From NCBI GenBank assembly GCA_029263945.1, contig JARIDM010000020.1:1-42694 (forward strand): a stretch of DNA of 42,694 nucleotides, read 5' to 3'. The notes beneath the pieces are model-generated. The model had not been told where the DNA came from, did no database searches, and saw only the letters and a program-made list of their open reading frames with translations. The translations under genes and the position numbers were made by a program. The DNA comes from Sporosarcina sp. (GTDB lineage: Bacteria > Bacillota > Bacilli > Bacillales_A > Planococcaceae). Shown here in pieces: positions 26,748 to 37,419 of this stretch. The first letter of the stretch is position 1; each line of letters begins with the position of its first letter.

Positions 26748-28253
26748 TTGACGAAATTTTCAGAGTTAAATATTAGCGAATCAACACAACGTGCTTTAAG
26801 TAAGATGGGATTTGAAGAGGCAACACCAATCCAAGAAGGAACAATTAAATTTGGTTTGGAAGGTCGCGACATCATCGGACAAGCACAAACAGGTACGGGT
26901 AAGACAACTGCATTTGGTGTGCCAATTATCGAGAAAATAAACACACAGAATCGTGCCATTCAAGCGCTGGTTATTGCACCAACACGTGAATTAGCGATTC
27001 AAGTATCAGAAGAAATTTACAGAATTGGTAATGATAAACGTGCTAAAGTTTTATCTGTTTATGGTGGACAGGAAATTGGCAGACAAATACGTGCACTACG
27101 CAACAATCCACAAATTATCGTAGGTACGCCAGGACGACTGTTGGACCACATTAAACGTAAAACAATTAAACTTGACCAAGTGCAAACGCTTGTCCTAGAT
27201 GAAGCTGACGAAATGTTAAACATGGGCTTCATTGAAGATATCAATGCAATTATGGCAAGTGTGCCACCGGAGCGTCAGACATTGTTATTCTCTGCAACAA
27301 TGCCAGCACCAATCCGTAAAATTGCAGAAACATTCATGAAAGAGCCTGAAATCGTGAAGATTAAGTCTAAAGCGATGACAGTTGAGAATATCGAACAATT
27401 CTTCGTTAAAGCACAAGAACGTGAAAAGTTCGATATCCTATCTCGTATTTTAAACGTACACCAACCAGAACTTGCGATTATTTTTGGTCGGACAAAGCGT
27501 CGTGTAGACGAGTTGTCTCACGCGTTAACAATTCGTGGATACCTTGCAGAAGGGATTCACGGTGACTTAACACAAGCGAAACGTATGTCAGTGCTTCGTC
27601 AGTTTAAAGAAGGTAAAATTGACATTCTCGTTGCGACTGATGTTGCAGCTCGTGGATTAGATATTTCAGGCGTTACGCATGTTTACAACTTTGATATTCC
27701 ACAAGATCCAGAAAGCTATGTTCACCGTATTGGACGAACAGGTCGAGCTGGAAAAAATGGTACAGCGATTACTTTTGTGACGCCGCGTGAGATGGGTTAT
27801 TTACGTATCGTAGAAGAAACAACTAAACAGCGCATGACTCCATTAGTTCCGCCATCAACTGATGAGGCACTTATAGGGCAGCAACGTTTAGCGCTTGAGC
27901 AGTTAACGGAAATTGTTAAGAAAAATGAATTAAACGATTATACAAAATTGGCAGCAGAAATGCTTGAAGAGTTTGATGCAATGGACGTAGTTGCAGCGGC
28001 ACTTAAGACATTGACGCGTGAGCCAAGTGATACGCCAGTTAAAATTACTGAAGAACGTCCACTTCCTTCAAGAGGTGGCGGTGGTCGTGGTGGCAACCGT
28101 GGCGGTGGAAATCGTGGCAGTGGTCGTCCATTCCGTGGCGGCGGTAGTCGTGGTGGTAGTGGCGGCGGCAGTCGTAGTGGTGGATCACGTCGCCGTGAAG
28201 GCGGCAGCAACCGTGGACCAAGTCGTTCACGTAGCCAATCAGATAAAAAATAA
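26748..28253 (+). CDS. cshA: DEAD-box RNA helicase CshA
   Basis: [25 protein letters not shown] motifs; glycine/arginine/serine-rich C-terminal tail; TTG start. Confidence 0.93.
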   Translation: MTKFSELNISESTQRALSKMGFEEATPIQEGTIKFGLEGRDIIGQAQTGTGKTTAFGVPIIEKINTQNRAIQALVIAPTRELAIQVSEEIYRIGNDKRAKVLSVYGGQEIGRQIRALRNNPQIIVGTPGRLLDHIKRKTIKLDQVQTLVLDEADEMLNMGFIEDINAIMASVPPERQTLLFSATMPAPIRKIAETFMKEPEIVKIKSKAMTVENIEQFFVKAQEREKFDILSRILNVHQPELAIIFGRTKRRVDELSHALTIRGYLAEGIHGDLTQAKRMSVLRQFKEGKIDILVATDVAARGLDISGVTHVYNFDIPQDPESYVHRIGRTGRAGKNGTAITFVTPREMGYLRIVEETTKQRMTPLVPPSTDEALIGQQRLALEQLTEIVKKNELNDYTKLAAEMLEEFDAMDVVAAALKTLTREPSDTPVKITEERPLPSRGGGGRGGNRGGGNRGSGRPFRGGGSRGGSGGGSRSGGSRRREGGSNRGPSRSRSQSDKK

Positions 28254-28270
28254 CACATTCGTATATACTA

Positions 28271-28306
28271 ACCGAGAATCGCGTCATGCGTATTCTCGGT
28301 TTTTTA
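28271..28306 (+). terminator. Intrinsic terminator after cshA
   Basis: ACCGAGAAT cgcgtcatgcgt ATTCTCGGT TTTTTA. Confidence 0.88.
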
Positions 28307-28375
28307 TCTTTTAACGAAACATTTATATGAGCTTATCGTATAGACTATAGAAGAGACGGAAGGAGGCAGTTTAAG

Positions 28376-28855
28376 TTGAGAAAAGAACCGATTAACCGAA
28401 TTTCTAAAAAGGGCCTACGCGTCTGGAGATTGTATGGCATTATACAGACAACGCTTCTTTTACTTTTAGCGATCGCAGCTGGTATTTTAACCTACATATT
28501 TGAAGGACCTTGGTGGATCTATATCGTGGCAGTCTGTGTTGTGAGTGCCTACGGTTACGTATTTATATATCTCTATCCTAAAGTTAAATGGTTGCGATGG
28601 CGTTATGAAGTGCGCGCGTCTGAGATAGAATTACAATATGGCGTGTTTATTGTAAAACGGACGTTAATTCCGATGGTACGCGTTCAACATGTAGATACGT
28701 CACAAGGGCCTATTCTACGAAAGTATAATTTAGCAGGGATCACAATTTCAACGGCTGCAACAAATCATGAAATTCCAGCACTTGTGTTAGAAGAGGCAGA
28801 TGAACTCCGAAGTCGGATTTCTACACTTGCGAGGGTGGCGGATGATGATGTCTAA
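28376..28855 (+). CDS. PH domain (bPH2) membrane protein, YdbS-like
   Basis: RYEVRASEIELQYGVFIVKRTLIPMVRVQHVDTSQGPILRKYNLAGITISTAA. Confidence 0.85.
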   Translation: MRKEPINRISKKGLRVWRLYGIIQTTLLLLLAIAAGILTYIFEGPWWIYIVAVCVVSAYGYVFIYLYPKVKWLRWRYEVRASEIELQYGVFIVKRTLIPMVRVQHVDTSQGPILRKYNLAGITISTAATNHEIPALVLEEADELRSRISTLARVADDDV

Positions 28856-30341
28856 TCCAGAACGTTATAAATTACATTGGGTGACGGCAATTTTATCCGT
28901 TTTGAAAACGATAAAAGAAATGATTGTCCCCATCCTATTGCTTATTTTTGCAAATGGGTTCAATAATACGGGGAAATGGTATTTAGATTATTTGACGTTC
29001 ATTATTTTTGGTGTAACACTGCTCTTATTTTTTGTCATCGGGATTATTCGTTGGCGCCGCTTTGTCTATTGGTTTGAAGAAAATGAACTTAGAATCGAGT
29101 CAGGCTTATTTGTCAAAAAGAAAAGATATATTCCTTTTGACCGAATTCAAAGTCTGGATTATACGGAAAGTATATTACATCGTCCTTTTCAATTAGTGAA
29201 AGTGAACATCGAAACAGCAGGGGGTTCAGCGTCTTTAAAATCAGAGGCTGAGTTAACCGCCATTACAACAGTGGCTGCAAATCGCATTGAGCATGAATTA
29301 GCAGAAGCGAAAAAAAGAAAAGTTTCTAAAGACGTTGAACTTGAGGGAATCGAAGAAACTACGGAAGAATTAGAAGTGCCTGAAGCACAACAAGTGTTTA
29401 AGTTGTCGATGAAAGATTTACTTCTCCTTGCGACGACTTCTGGTGGGATTGGTCTAATTTTATCGGGAGGATTGCTATTTATCAGTCAGTTTGCTGATTT
29501 ATTGCCGTTGGATTGGATGTATGAAGAGCTGACAGGTTTTGTTAAGCTAGGCGTTTTAGTTATAGGGATCGTGGTCTTGTTAGGACTTCTCTTTGTGTGG
29601 GGGATATCCGTTGTGATGACTTTTTTATCGTATTATAACTTCACGGTGTTTATTGATAAGGAAGACGTTGTAATTACGAGAGGCCTCCTAGAGAAGAAGC
29701 GTGCAACGGTTCCTTTAAACCGCGTCCAAAGTGTCCGTATTGTTGAAAATCCTATGCGGCAACTCTTTGGTTATGCGAAAGTAGTCATTGATAATGCAGG
29801 TGGTGGGTTAGGGGAAGGCGCAAAGATTAACTTATTTCCCATAGTTAAAAAAACGGATATTAATGAGCCGTTAAAAGCATTATTTCCAGACTTATGCTTG
29901 GAAGAACCGAAGCGAAAACTACCATTACGCGGAAGGCGTTTCTTTTACAGAATCGACTTTTTCTGGATGATTCCAGTCGTTGGTACCCTAACTTATTTTT
30001 TCTTCCCCTATGGTCTATTGTCGGTGCTGCTTATCCCAATCATTATTCTATTGGGATTATGGCAACACAGGTCGGCAGCCTATGAAATTGGAGGAAATCA
30101 GTTAACGATGCGCTTTAGAGGAATTAGTCTTCAAACGGCTTATTTGATGAGAAAAAGGGTTCAGTCAATGGAAATCAAACAAAACTATTTTCATAGAAGG
30201 AAAAAAGTGGCCACAGTTTCTGTCGCGGTGAAATCTGGTATGGGTGCTTTTTATGCACAGGTGAATCATATGGAGGAAACAGAAGCAAATCGATTGCTCG
30301 ATTGGTATAAGCCTACGAAGAAAAAAGAAGTCGAACCTTAA
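28845..30341 (+). CDS. PH domain (bPH2) membrane protein, YdbT-like
   Basis: Three bPH2 segments (e.g. ELRIESGLFVKKKRYIPFDRIQSLDYTESILHRPFQLVKVNIETAG); start overlaps the ydbS-like stop. Confidence 0.85.
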   Translation: MMSNPERYKLHWVTAILSVLKTIKEMIVPILLLIFANGFNNTGKWYLDYLTFIIFGVTLLLFFVIGIIRWRRFVYWFEENELRIESGLFVKKKRYIPFDRIQSLDYTESILHRPFQLVKVNIETAGGSASLKSEAELTAITTVAANRIEHELAEAKKRKVSKDVELEGIEETTEELEVPEAQQVFKLSMKDLLLLATTSGGIGLILSGGLLFISQFADLLPLDWMYEELTGFVKLGVLVIGIVVLLGLLFVWGISVVMTFLSYYNFTVFIDKEDVVITRGLLEKKRATVPLNRVQSVRIVENPMRQLFGYAKVVIDNAGGGLGEGAKINLFPIVKKTDINEPLKALFPDLCLEEPKRKLPLRGRRFFYRIDFFWMIPVVGTLTYFFFPYGLLSVLLIPIIILLGLWQHRSAAYEIGGNQLTMRFRGISLQTAYLMRKRVQSMEIKQNYFHRRKKVATVSVAVKSGMGAFYAQVNHMEETEANRLLDWYKPTKKKEVEP

Positions 30342-30344
30342 AAA

Positions 30345-30390
30345 AAGCAACCCGCATGGAAACAATCTTCCTCACGGGTTGCTTATATTT
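30345..30390. terminator. Intrinsic terminator between convergent genes
   Basis: AAGCAACCCG ... CGGGTTGCTT. Confidence 0.75.
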
Positions 30391-31004
30391 TAAGATCTGC
30401 GAGATTTTTGCCAACTCAGAATACGTTTAGGATGGAAATAGCTCAGACCAATTAAGAATCCAACGATAAGTCCCCCAATATGTCCAGTCGCGTTAATGTT
30501 TGGTTGAATAAAAGTCATCACAACGCTGATTAGAATAATCGGTAAAATCATTTGGCGAAGTTCGGGCATGCTTTTCTTCGTATAATAGACAAGGGCTCCA
30601 TAAGCACCGAATAATCCGAAGATGGCACCACTTGCTCCAACGTGTGCATAATCTAATCCGTGTAAAAAGTAAGTTGCGACATTCGCGAAAATCCCAGATA
30701 GTAAATAAAGAGTTGTAAAGCGCATTTTACCAATAATTTTCTCGAGTTCTGGCCCAAATACGAACAGGCAAAACATATTAAATAGAATATGCATAAAACC
30801 AGCATGTAGGAACATGGGGGTGAAAAATCGCCACCACTCCCCGTTTGCAATGGAGTAGTTAAATCCAATCCCGGCATTCATGATTCTGTTACCGAAGTCT
30901 GGTAGTAGGGTTAATAGATAGATCCCGATATTCAGTGTAAGTAAAACTGAGATAACTGGATAAAATCTAATGTATTCGGAAAAGCTTTCTCTACGGGTAA
31001 ACAT
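30390..31004 (-). CDS. Rhomboid-family intramembrane serine protease
   Basis: FFTPMFLHAGFMHILFNMFCLFVFG; GASGAIFGLFGAYGAL; HIGGLIVGFLIGL. Confidence 0.93.
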   Translation of the reverse strand: MFTRRESFSEYIRFYPVISVLLTLNIGIYLLTLLPDFGNRIMNAGIGFNYSIANGEWWRFFTPMFLHAGFMHILFNMFCLFVFGPELEKIIGKMRFTTLYLLSGIFANVATYFLHGLDYAHVGASGAIFGLFGAYGALVYYTKKSMPELRQMILPIILISVVMTFIQPNINATGHIGGLIVGFLIGLSYFHPKRILSWQKSRRS

Positions 31005-31070
31005 TTTCTCACCTCAATCTGTCAGTTCATTATACATATTTTTAACGTAAAAAGGGAAGGAGATGTATTC

Positions 31071-31424
31071 GTGATAACTGGAATTGGTTTAGATATTGTG
31101 GAATTAGATCGTATTGAAAAACTTAACGCAAGGTCAGAAAAGTTTCGTACCCGCGTATTAACCGCTGCCGAACGAACGATTTATGATTCGCTTATCAATC
31201 ACCGTCAAGTTGAATTTCTAGCAGGTCGTTTTGCGGCTAAAGAAGCCTTTGCTAAAGCCAAAGGGACAGGAATTGGTGCAGCGTGTAATTTTCTTGACAT
31301 CGAAATAATTCCAGACAAGCTTGGAAAACCTGAATTATACTTTAAGGACGAACTCGCTATAGGTTTTGTTTCAATCACACATACAAAAAATGTTGCGGCG
31401 GCTCAAGTAATCCTGCAAGCATAA
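31071..31424 (+). CDS. acpS: Holo-[acyl-carrier-protein] synthase
   Basis: MITGIGLDIVELDRIEKL...FLAGRFAAKEAFAKAKGTGIG...VSITHTKNVAAAQVIL. Confidence 0.96.
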   Translation: MITGIGLDIVELDRIEKLNARSEKFRTRVLTAAERTIYDSLINHRQVEFLAGRFAAKEAFAKAKGTGIGAACNFLDIEIIPDKLGKPELYFKDELAIGFVSITHTKNVAAAQVILQA

Positions 31425-31473
31425 ACTGCAAACCTACCTCATAAGATGTCGTACCCGATTGAAATGAGAAAGG

Positions 31474-32535
31474 ATGAACAATTTGCGAAGCCGAATATTA
31501 ATTCTCTTGTTAGTTGTAGTTGTGGTTGTCCTCGGAGCATGTGGAACACAGTCAAAAGAAGATGTCATGAAGAAATTAAGTGGAAAGTGGAATGATTCTA
31601 AAGGGTATGAGCTACAAGCAACGATGGAAATTAAAACAGGTGCAAAACCGAGAGTTTATGATGTGGAAGTTTGGCATACAAAGCCAGATTTTTATCGTGT
31701 GGATGTGACGCAAGAAGGTAGTAAAGATGCTCAAATGATTGTTCGGAATGAGGATGGCGTGTTCGTTGTTGCACCATCACTAGGCAAAACATATAAATTC
31801 CAAAGTGACTGGCCAGAACAGAACAGTCAGGCTTACTTAATAGGTGCATTGTCAGAAGACATTAAGAGTGACAAAGAGGCAACGATGACCGAAGAAGACA
31901 AAACGTATGTATTTACAACGGCCACACGAAACAATCATAAAAAAGTTCTGCCGACTCAAGAAATTCATATCGATAAAAAAACGTTGCTTCCAAAGCATGT
32001 CTCTATTTTAGATGAGCATAAAGAAGAACAAATCCGAATTACATTTACAAAAGTAACTTTAGGTACAGAAAGAAAAGCAGCAGATTATGCAGTGGAAGTT
32101 AATCAGGAAGAAAAAGCGGAAGAAAATTCAAGTGAAGAAGAAAGTGAAGAAACAGAAAAAGAATCAGATGGCGATGAAGCGGAAGAAAAAGATCAAACTG
32201 GATTTACGATTTACTATCCGACAGTTGAGTGGGAAGGCGTTACATTGTTAGAAGAAGAGACTGTGAAAACCGAAAATGGTCCGCGTTCATTTATGACTTT
32301 TGGAGACGGAAAATCTTATACAATCGTTCAGGAAAAGGCAATGCCATCTGAAAGTACAGTACCCGTTTCGATAGAAGGAGATCCTGTAGACCTTGGTTTC
32401 GCGATCGCTGCACTCACCGATAAATCAATCCGATGGGAAAGTGATGGGATTTCATTTTTCATCGCATCAGAAATGTTAACGCAAGATGAGATGATTGAAG
32501 TTGCGCTATCTATGTCGCCAAACGAACTAAAATAA
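31474..32535 (+). CDS. LolA-like outer-membrane-lipoprotein-sorting-domain lipoprotein (YdcC-like)
   Basis: Lipobox LGAC; KLSGKWNDSKGYELQATMEIKTGAKPRVYDVEVWHTKPDFYRVDVTQEG; acidic linker. Confidence 0.85.
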   Translation: MNNLRSRILILLLVVVVVVLGACGTQSKEDVMKKLSGKWNDSKGYELQATMEIKTGAKPRVYDVEVWHTKPDFYRVDVTQEGSKDAQMIVRNEDGVFVVAPSLGKTYKFQSDWPEQNSQAYLIGALSEDIKSDKEATMTEEDKTYVFTTATRNNHKKVLPTQEIHIDKKTLLPKHVSILDEHKEEQIRITFTKVTLGTERKAADYAVEVNQEEKAEENSSEEESEETEKESDGDEAEEKDQTGFTIYYPTVEWEGVTLLEEETVKTENGPRSFMTFGDGKSYTIVQEKAMPSESTVPVSIEGDPVDLGFAIAALTDKSIRWESDGISFFIASEMLTQDEMIEVALSMSPNELK

Positions 32536-32602
32536 ATTATTTAGTTGACGTGGGCTAAGGTCTAAAACGATAATAGAGAGTACTAGACCATAAAACGAGG
32601 GA

Positions 32603-33730
32603 ATGACTATGGAGCGTGCTGTCTGTTATCGGCCAACAAAAGCGAATATTAATGTGAAAGCCATTAAAGAAAACATCCGATCTTTACAGCGTTATTTGAA
32701 AAAAGAAACGGCGATTATTGCGGTTGTGAAGGCAAATGGCTATGGCCATGGTGACGTCGAAACTGCGCAAGCTGCATTTGAAACAGGGGCGATTATGGTA
32801 GCTGTTGCAACGCCTGATGAAGCAATCGCGTTACGGGATAAAGGCGTTAAGGGTGATATTCTTGTGATGGCACCTGTGCCATGCTCATTCGCAGAAGTTG
32901 CAGCAAGACTCAATATTACAGTGACCGTTGCGGATGATCAGTGGTTAAAAGATTTGTTAGAAATTCAAACGCAGTTTACGGCCGCGTTGAAGATTCACGT
33001 GAAAATTGATTGTGGTATGGGCAGAGTGGGCCTGCGTGATAAAAAAACATTACAAGCAATCCTCGACTTAATTGCACAGTCTAACAATATTCTATTAGAC
33101 GGGGTCTTTACACATTTCCCCTGTGCAGATCTCGATTGTCAGAAAACGACCCAGGAACAATATGATCTATTTAACGCATTTGTTAACTTATTACCGACTA
33201 AACCACGACTGGTCCATGCGGCGAATAGTGCAGCAGCCTTATTGTATCCAGAGATGGGATTGGATGCAGTCCGTTTTGGGATTGGGATGTATGGGATTGC
33301 ACCATCAGCGTATGTGGCAAAGAATTTACCTTTTAAACTTATGCGACCACTTCGCCTGGAAAGTGAATTAACCTATGTGAAAAAACTACCAAAAGGCAGC
33401 AGCATTAGCTATGGTGCTACGTATATCACCCCAGAGGACGAATGGATTGGTACGATTCCAATTGGCTACGCAGATGGGTTAAGACGAGATCTTCAAGGGC
33501 AAGAGGTTCTCATTGCTGGGGAACGGGTTCCAATCGTCGGGAAGATTTGCATGGATCAATGTATGGTTAAACTACCAAGGCAACTACCTGTAGGTGAGAA
33601 AGTAGTTTTAATTGGTACGCAAGGAAAAGCGGAAATTAGAGTAGAAGAATGGGCTGCTCGTTTGGAGACAATCCCTTATGAAATCGTCGTCTCCATCTCG
33701 AATCGTGTGCCTAGAATACATGTAAAATAA
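32603..33730 (+). CDS. alr: Alanine racemase
   Basis: AVVKANGYGHGDVETA; DCGMGRVGLRD; GKICMDQCMVKLP. Confidence 0.96.
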   Translation: MTMERAVCYRPTKANINVKAIKENIRSLQRYLKKETAIIAVVKANGYGHGDVETAQAAFETGAIMVAVATPDEAIALRDKGVKGDILVMAPVPCSFAEVAARLNITVTVADDQWLKDLLEIQTQFTAALKIHVKIDCGMGRVGLRDKKTLQAILDLIAQSNNILLDGVFTHFPCADLDCQKTTQEQYDLFNAFVNLLPTKPRLVHAANSAAALLYPEMGLDAVRFGIGMYGIAPSAYVAKNLPFKLMRPLRLESELTYVKKLPKGSSISYGATYITPEDEWIGTIPIGYADGLRRDLQGQEVLIAGERVPIVGKICMDQCMVKLPRQLPVGEKVVLIGTQGKAEIRVEEWAARLETIPYEIVVSISNRVPRIHVK

Positions 33731-33879
33731 CAAAATAATGAAGTGCTTTCGACAAAAAAATCACGCGCCTTGTAGAATCTTGTCAATCTAACTCTAACTA
33801 TGGCTTCTCAATGATAGCGAAAAGTGCTATAATAGAGATGTTGAAAAAAAGAGTGAGCGGGTTTGTTGGAGGTGCTGGA

Positions 33880-34161
33880 TTGCGTACACATAAAAGCATG
33901 AGAGAAGTTATTGTTAAAATTCCGAAACGAATGTTGAGTGAAAATGAACATACGGTCGTTTACCAAGAACATGAGCGTGATGGCTTTGTATATATTTCGA
34001 CAAAACGATATGAAACAGATTACGAACCCGACACAATTAGAGAAGCGATGATGAAGGGTTACGTTGAAATGTCGCAAATAAACCTAACCATTGCAGCGGA
34101 GTGTTTACATGTAGAGTTTGAAGCTCAACATACGGTGGAACGTCTCGTTAGCGGAGGATGA
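33880..34161 (+). CDS. ndoAI: EndoAI/MazE-type antitoxin
   Basis: RHH-type N-terminus [16 protein letters not shown] start after SD GGAGGT; directly upstream of ndoA and downstream of alr as in B. subtilis. Confidence 0.87.
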   Translation: MRTHKSMREVIVKIPKRMLSENEHTVVYQEHERDGFVYISTKRYETDYEPDTIREAMMKGYVEMSQINLTIAAECLHVEFEAQHTVERLVSGG

Positions 34162-34165
34162 AAAT

Positions 34166-34516
34166 TTGGCGATTAAACGTGGAGACGTCTTTTTTGCAGA
34201 TCTGTCACCAGTCGTTGGTTCTGAACAAGGAGGCACAAGACCAGTTCTTGTCATCCAAAACGACATTGGTAACCGGTTTAGCCCAACAGTAATCATTGCG
34301 GCAATTACTGCGCAAATTCAAAAAGCCAAGTTACCGACACATGTAGAGATTGATGCGGAACGTTACAAGTTCGAGCGAGATTCAGTGATCTTGCTCGAAC
34401 AAGTTCGCACAATCGATAAGTCGAGGCTGACAGATAAAATCACACACCTAGATGAAACTTTGATGGAACAGGTTGATGAAGCTTTGGAAGTAAGCTTCGG
34501 CCTCGTCAAGTTCTAA
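34166..34516 (+). CDS. ndoA: EndoA/MazF-type mRNA interferase toxin
   Basis: [65 protein letters not shown] start. Confidence 0.96.
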   Translation: MAIKRGDVFFADLSPVVGSEQGGTRPVLVIQNDIGNRFSPTVIIAAITAQIQKAKLPTHVEIDAERYKFERDSVILLEQVRTIDKSRLTDKITHLDETLMEQVDEALEVSFGLVKF

Positions 34517-34531
34517 CAATACATATAAAAA

Positions 34532-34560
34532 AACACCTCAGATTCGTTTGAGGTGTTTTT
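34532..34560 (+). terminator. Intrinsic terminator
   Basis: AACACCTCA gattcgtt TGAGGTGTT TTTTC. Confidence 0.85.
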
Positions 34561-34697
34561 TCAATTGTTTGATAAAAAACGTGTGTTTCTGGCAAATGTT
34601 CGCTATAATTAAACCGTGTAAGTTTTAATCTAACAAAATCCATAATTAGGTAAATATGAGTAGATACACTTACAGAGTGTCTATCCAGGTTGTGTAA

Positions 34698-34733
34698 AAG
34701 AAAAACGTGACGATAGCGTGTTTTTCTATCGTT
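34698..34733 (+). promoter_or_regulatory. Two mutually exclusive hairpins in the rsbR leader
   Basis: AGAAAAAC (34699-34706)/GTTTTTCT (34720-34727) versus CGATAG (34711-34716)/CTATCG (34726-34731), which share nt 34726-34727. Confidence 0.4.
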
Positions 34734-34763
34734 CATATCCTTAGGAGGTCTACAAGAACGATT

Positions 34764-35594
34764 ATGAATAAGAAAATGGTTGTTGCAATTAATGCGCATA
34801 TGGACGAAATTTTAAAGCGTTGGCAAAGAGGCATGGAAGATGACAAAGGGGAACGATACTTTGAAATTATGCCTGAACACTTAGTTGACAAAACAAGTAG
34901 GGAATTTGCTGAGCTCATGACATCTAATCTATTGGAGAATGACGTTGTGAATCCAGAGAAATTATCAGACTTTACAGGGAAAATTGTTCGGTTTGGTTGG
35001 TCTATTAAATTTGTTAATAAATCAATCGATCAATTCTCTAGTGTGTCGTTTGACGTATTAGAAGAAAATGAAGTTATTACACGAGACAACTTAAGAGCTT
35101 ATATGGACATATTCGTAAGGTGGATTACGCCTTTACGCGAAAGTATTATTGAAGCATATTCTGTTGAATGGGAAAGAACTGTGAGCTTGCAAAAAATCGC
35201 GTTACAAGAGCTATCAGCTTCACTGATACCCGTTTTTGATAAAATCTCAGTCATGCCACTTGTTGGAACGATTGATACAGAACGTGCAAAACTAATTATG
35301 GAGAATTTATTAGAAGGTGTTGTGAAGCAAAGAGCGGAAGTCGTTCTATTAGATATAACAGGGGTACCTGTTGTGGATACGATGGTTGCACATCACATAA
35401 TTCAAGCTGCTGATGCCGTACGTTTAGTAGGTGCAAAATGCATGCTTGTCGGAATTCGCCCAGAAATTGCCCAGACAATTGTGACGTTAGGAATAGAACT
35501 CACTGATTTTACAACGACAAGTACACTAAGACGCGGCATGCAGGAAGCACTTAAGATGACGAATCGTCAAATGGTGGAGGTAGATAGTCAATGA
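34764..35594 (+). CDS. rsbR: RsbR stressosome co-antagonist (STAS)
   Basis: C-terminal [58 protein letters not shown]...[12 protein letters not shown]. Confidence 0.93.
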   Translation: MNKKMVVAINAHMDEILKRWQRGMEDDKGERYFEIMPEHLVDKTSREFAELMTSNLLENDVVNPEKLSDFTGKIVRFGWSIKFVNKSIDQFSSVSFDVLEENEVITRDNLRAYMDIFVRWITPLRESIIEAYSVEWERTVSLQKIALQELSASLIPVFDKISVMPLVGTIDTERAKLIMENLLEGVVKQRAEVVLLDITGVPVVDTMVAHHIIQAADAVRLVGAKCMLVGIRPEIAQTIVTLGIELTDFTTTSTLRRGMQEALKMTNRQMVEVDSQ

Positions 35595-35953
35595 ATATGC
35601 GTATTCCGATTTTAAAATTAGACGAGATATTAATTGTCTCTATTCAGTGGGAGTTAGATGACCAAAAAGCCATTCAATTCCAAGAAGACTTATTAAATAA
35701 AATACATGGTACATCTGCTAGAGGTGTCGTGATTGACCTGACGCCGATCGATTTCATAGACTCTTTTATAGCAAAAGTTTTAGGGGATGTAATTAGTATG
35801 TCCAGACTAATGGGTGCAAAGGTAGTCATTACTGGAATTCAACCAGGGGTTGCCATTACGCTTATTGAGCTTGGGATTCGCTTAGAGAATGTAATGACAG
35901 CGCTCGACCTTGAAAATGGGTTAGCTAGACTTCGCGCAGAATTGGAGGCCTAA
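35591..35953 (+). CDS. rsbS: RsbS antagonist (STAS)
   Basis: [22 protein letters not shown]...[52 protein letters not shown]. Confidence 0.95.
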   Translation: MNMRIPILKLDEILIVSIQWELDDQKAIQFQEDLLNKIHGTSARGVVIDLTPIDFIDSFIAKVLGDVISMSRLMGAKVVITGIQPGVAITLIELGIRLENVMTALDLENGLARLRAELEA

Positions 35954-35955
35954 TT

Positions 35956-36357
35956 ATGAAAGACCGGTCTTATGTAGATATCTTTACAGAGTGGGATATT
36001 GTTGCTGCCCGCCAGCTTGGCCGGAATGAAGCTAAGGAAATCGGCTTTGGAACGGTCGATCAGGCCCGAATTACAACAGCAATCAGTGAATTGGCGCGTA
36101 ATATCTATTTATATGCTGGCACAGGCAGAATTGAAATTAGTAGAATTCATGAAAAATCGTTATTTGGGATTTCCATTGTTGCTTCAGACCAAGGTCCAGG
36201 AATTGCTGACGTTCGACAGGTTATGAATGATGGGTATACAACTTCAGGAGGATTAGGAGCTGGAATGCCTGGAGTAAAGCGTTTGATGGACGAATTTGAT
36301 TTAGTAACAAAGCAAGGAGTAGGAACAACGATTACAACTATAAAATGGCTCCGGTAA
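35956..36357 (+). CDS. rsbT: RsbT serine kinase
   Basis: EWDIVAARQLGRNEAKEIGFGTVDQARITTAISELARNIYLYAGTG...DQGPGI...GLGAGMPGVKRLMDEF. Confidence 0.96.
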   Translation: MKDRSYVDIFTEWDIVAARQLGRNEAKEIGFGTVDQARITTAISELARNIYLYAGTGRIEISRIHEKSLFGISIVASDQGPGIADVRQVMNDGYTTSGGLGAGMPGVKRLMDEFDLVTKQGVGTTITTIKWLR

Positions 36358-36371
36358 AGGGGTGAAGCAGA

Positions 36372-37376
36372 GTGCCTCACGAAGTGGAAAAACAATATAA
36401 AGAAATAATAGAGAGATATCTTCATACGCAAGATGAGAGAGATTTATATGCTGGACAGAAGTTTAGTAGACGATTTATCGAAAAGGAAATCTCGCCTGAA
36501 GAAGTGATAGGCATTCATAAGTCAGCATTAAAATCACTTTTCCCAGATGAGCCAAATGAACTTTGGCATTCCTTTGATTTTTTAATAGAGATGATGATTC
36601 ATTATGGACTTGCCTTACAAGAACATCAAACACTTATTAGAAAACAAGAAGAAATGGATTTAGAGATGAAAATTGCTGCACAAGTACAATCTACTTTGCT
36701 GAATACGAAAGTACCTGAAATACCTGGTCTTGACATAGGCTTTTTAACAATTCCTGCGAAACAAATGAGTGGAGATTATATTTACTTTTTAAGCGAGGAA
36801 GAAAAGTCTGCAAGTATTGCAGTTGCCGATGTGATTGGAAAAGGAATACCCGCAGCCCTCTGTATGTCTATGATAAAATTTGGGATGGATAGTTTGCAAA
36901 GTGATCAATCGAATCCTGGCAAGGTACTTGAAGTGATTAATAAAATCGTTGAAGACAGTGTGACCGATTCTATGTTTATTTCCATGTTTTATGGGAAATA
37001 TGATACGAATTCCTCTGTGTTTTCGTATGCGTCAGCAGGTCATGAACCTGCGTTGCTTTATAAGGCATCTAGAAACAATTTTGTTGAACTTGATGCCAAA
37101 GGATTATTACTTGGCGTCCAGCAAACTGTCAGATACGAAGAGCGCTCTATTGACTTAGAAGCGGGAGATTTTATCGTTATGATGACTGATGGCGTAACAG
37201 AAACACGTGCAGCGGAAGGGTTTATAGATGAAGATTTAATTAAAGAAATCTTGTTGAGTGTAAAAGACAAACCAGCTCAAGAAATTGCGGATGCTGTATT
37301 TGAACAACTTACTGAACTGCAAAATTTTCAACTGCTTGATGATTTCACGGTCGTAATTTTAAAAAAGGATTACTAG
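36372..37376 (+). CDS. rsbU: RsbU PP2C-type phosphatase
   Basis: AAQVQSTLLNTKVPEIPGLDIGFLTIPAKQMSGDYIYF...ADVIGKGIPAALCMSMIKF...MMTDGVTETR. Confidence 0.95.
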   Translation: MPHEVEKQYKEIIERYLHTQDERDLYAGQKFSRRFIEKEISPEEVIGIHKSALKSLFPDEPNELWHSFDFLIEMMIHYGLALQEHQTLIRKQEEMDLEMKIAAQVQSTLLNTKVPEIPGLDIGFLTIPAKQMSGDYIYFLSEEEKSASIAVADVIGKGIPAALCMSMIKFGMDSLQSDQSNPGKVLEVINKIVEDSVTDSMFISMFYGKYDTNSSVFSYASAGHEPALLYKASRNNFVELDAKGLLLGVQQTVRYEERSIDLEAGDFIVMMTDGVTETRAAEGFIDEDLIKEILLSVKDKPAQEIADAVFEQLTELQNFQLLDDFTVVILKKDY

Positions 37377-37379
37377 AAG

Positions 37380-37405
37380 GTTTAAAGGCTTGCAACAAGT
37401 GGTAT
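37380..37405 (+). promoter_or_regulatory. SigmaB-type promoter in front of rsbV
   Basis: GTTTAA (37380-37385), 14 nt, TGGTAT (37400-37405); same position as the autoregulatory SigmaB promoter before rsbV in B. subtilis. Confidence 0.75.
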
Positions 37406-37419
37406 AGACCTACTACATA

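Noticed and set aside
26524-26751. 75-aa ORF in the cshA leader
   Set aside because: No plausible RBS, no recognisable family, overlaps leader hairpins; more likely untranslated 5' UTR.
27938-28314. Long antisense and alternate-frame ORFs (e.g. 27938-28258 minus, 28018-28314 plus, 28045-28287 minus) over the cshA tail
   Set aside because: They arise from the repetitive GGN/CGT codons of the Gly/Arg-rich C-terminus; low-complexity translations and no RBS.
33880-34516. Toxin-antitoxin pair as an exciting mobile defence module
   Set aside because: It is the conserved chromosomal ndoAI-ndoA locus between alr and rsbR seen in Bacillus; ordinary location.
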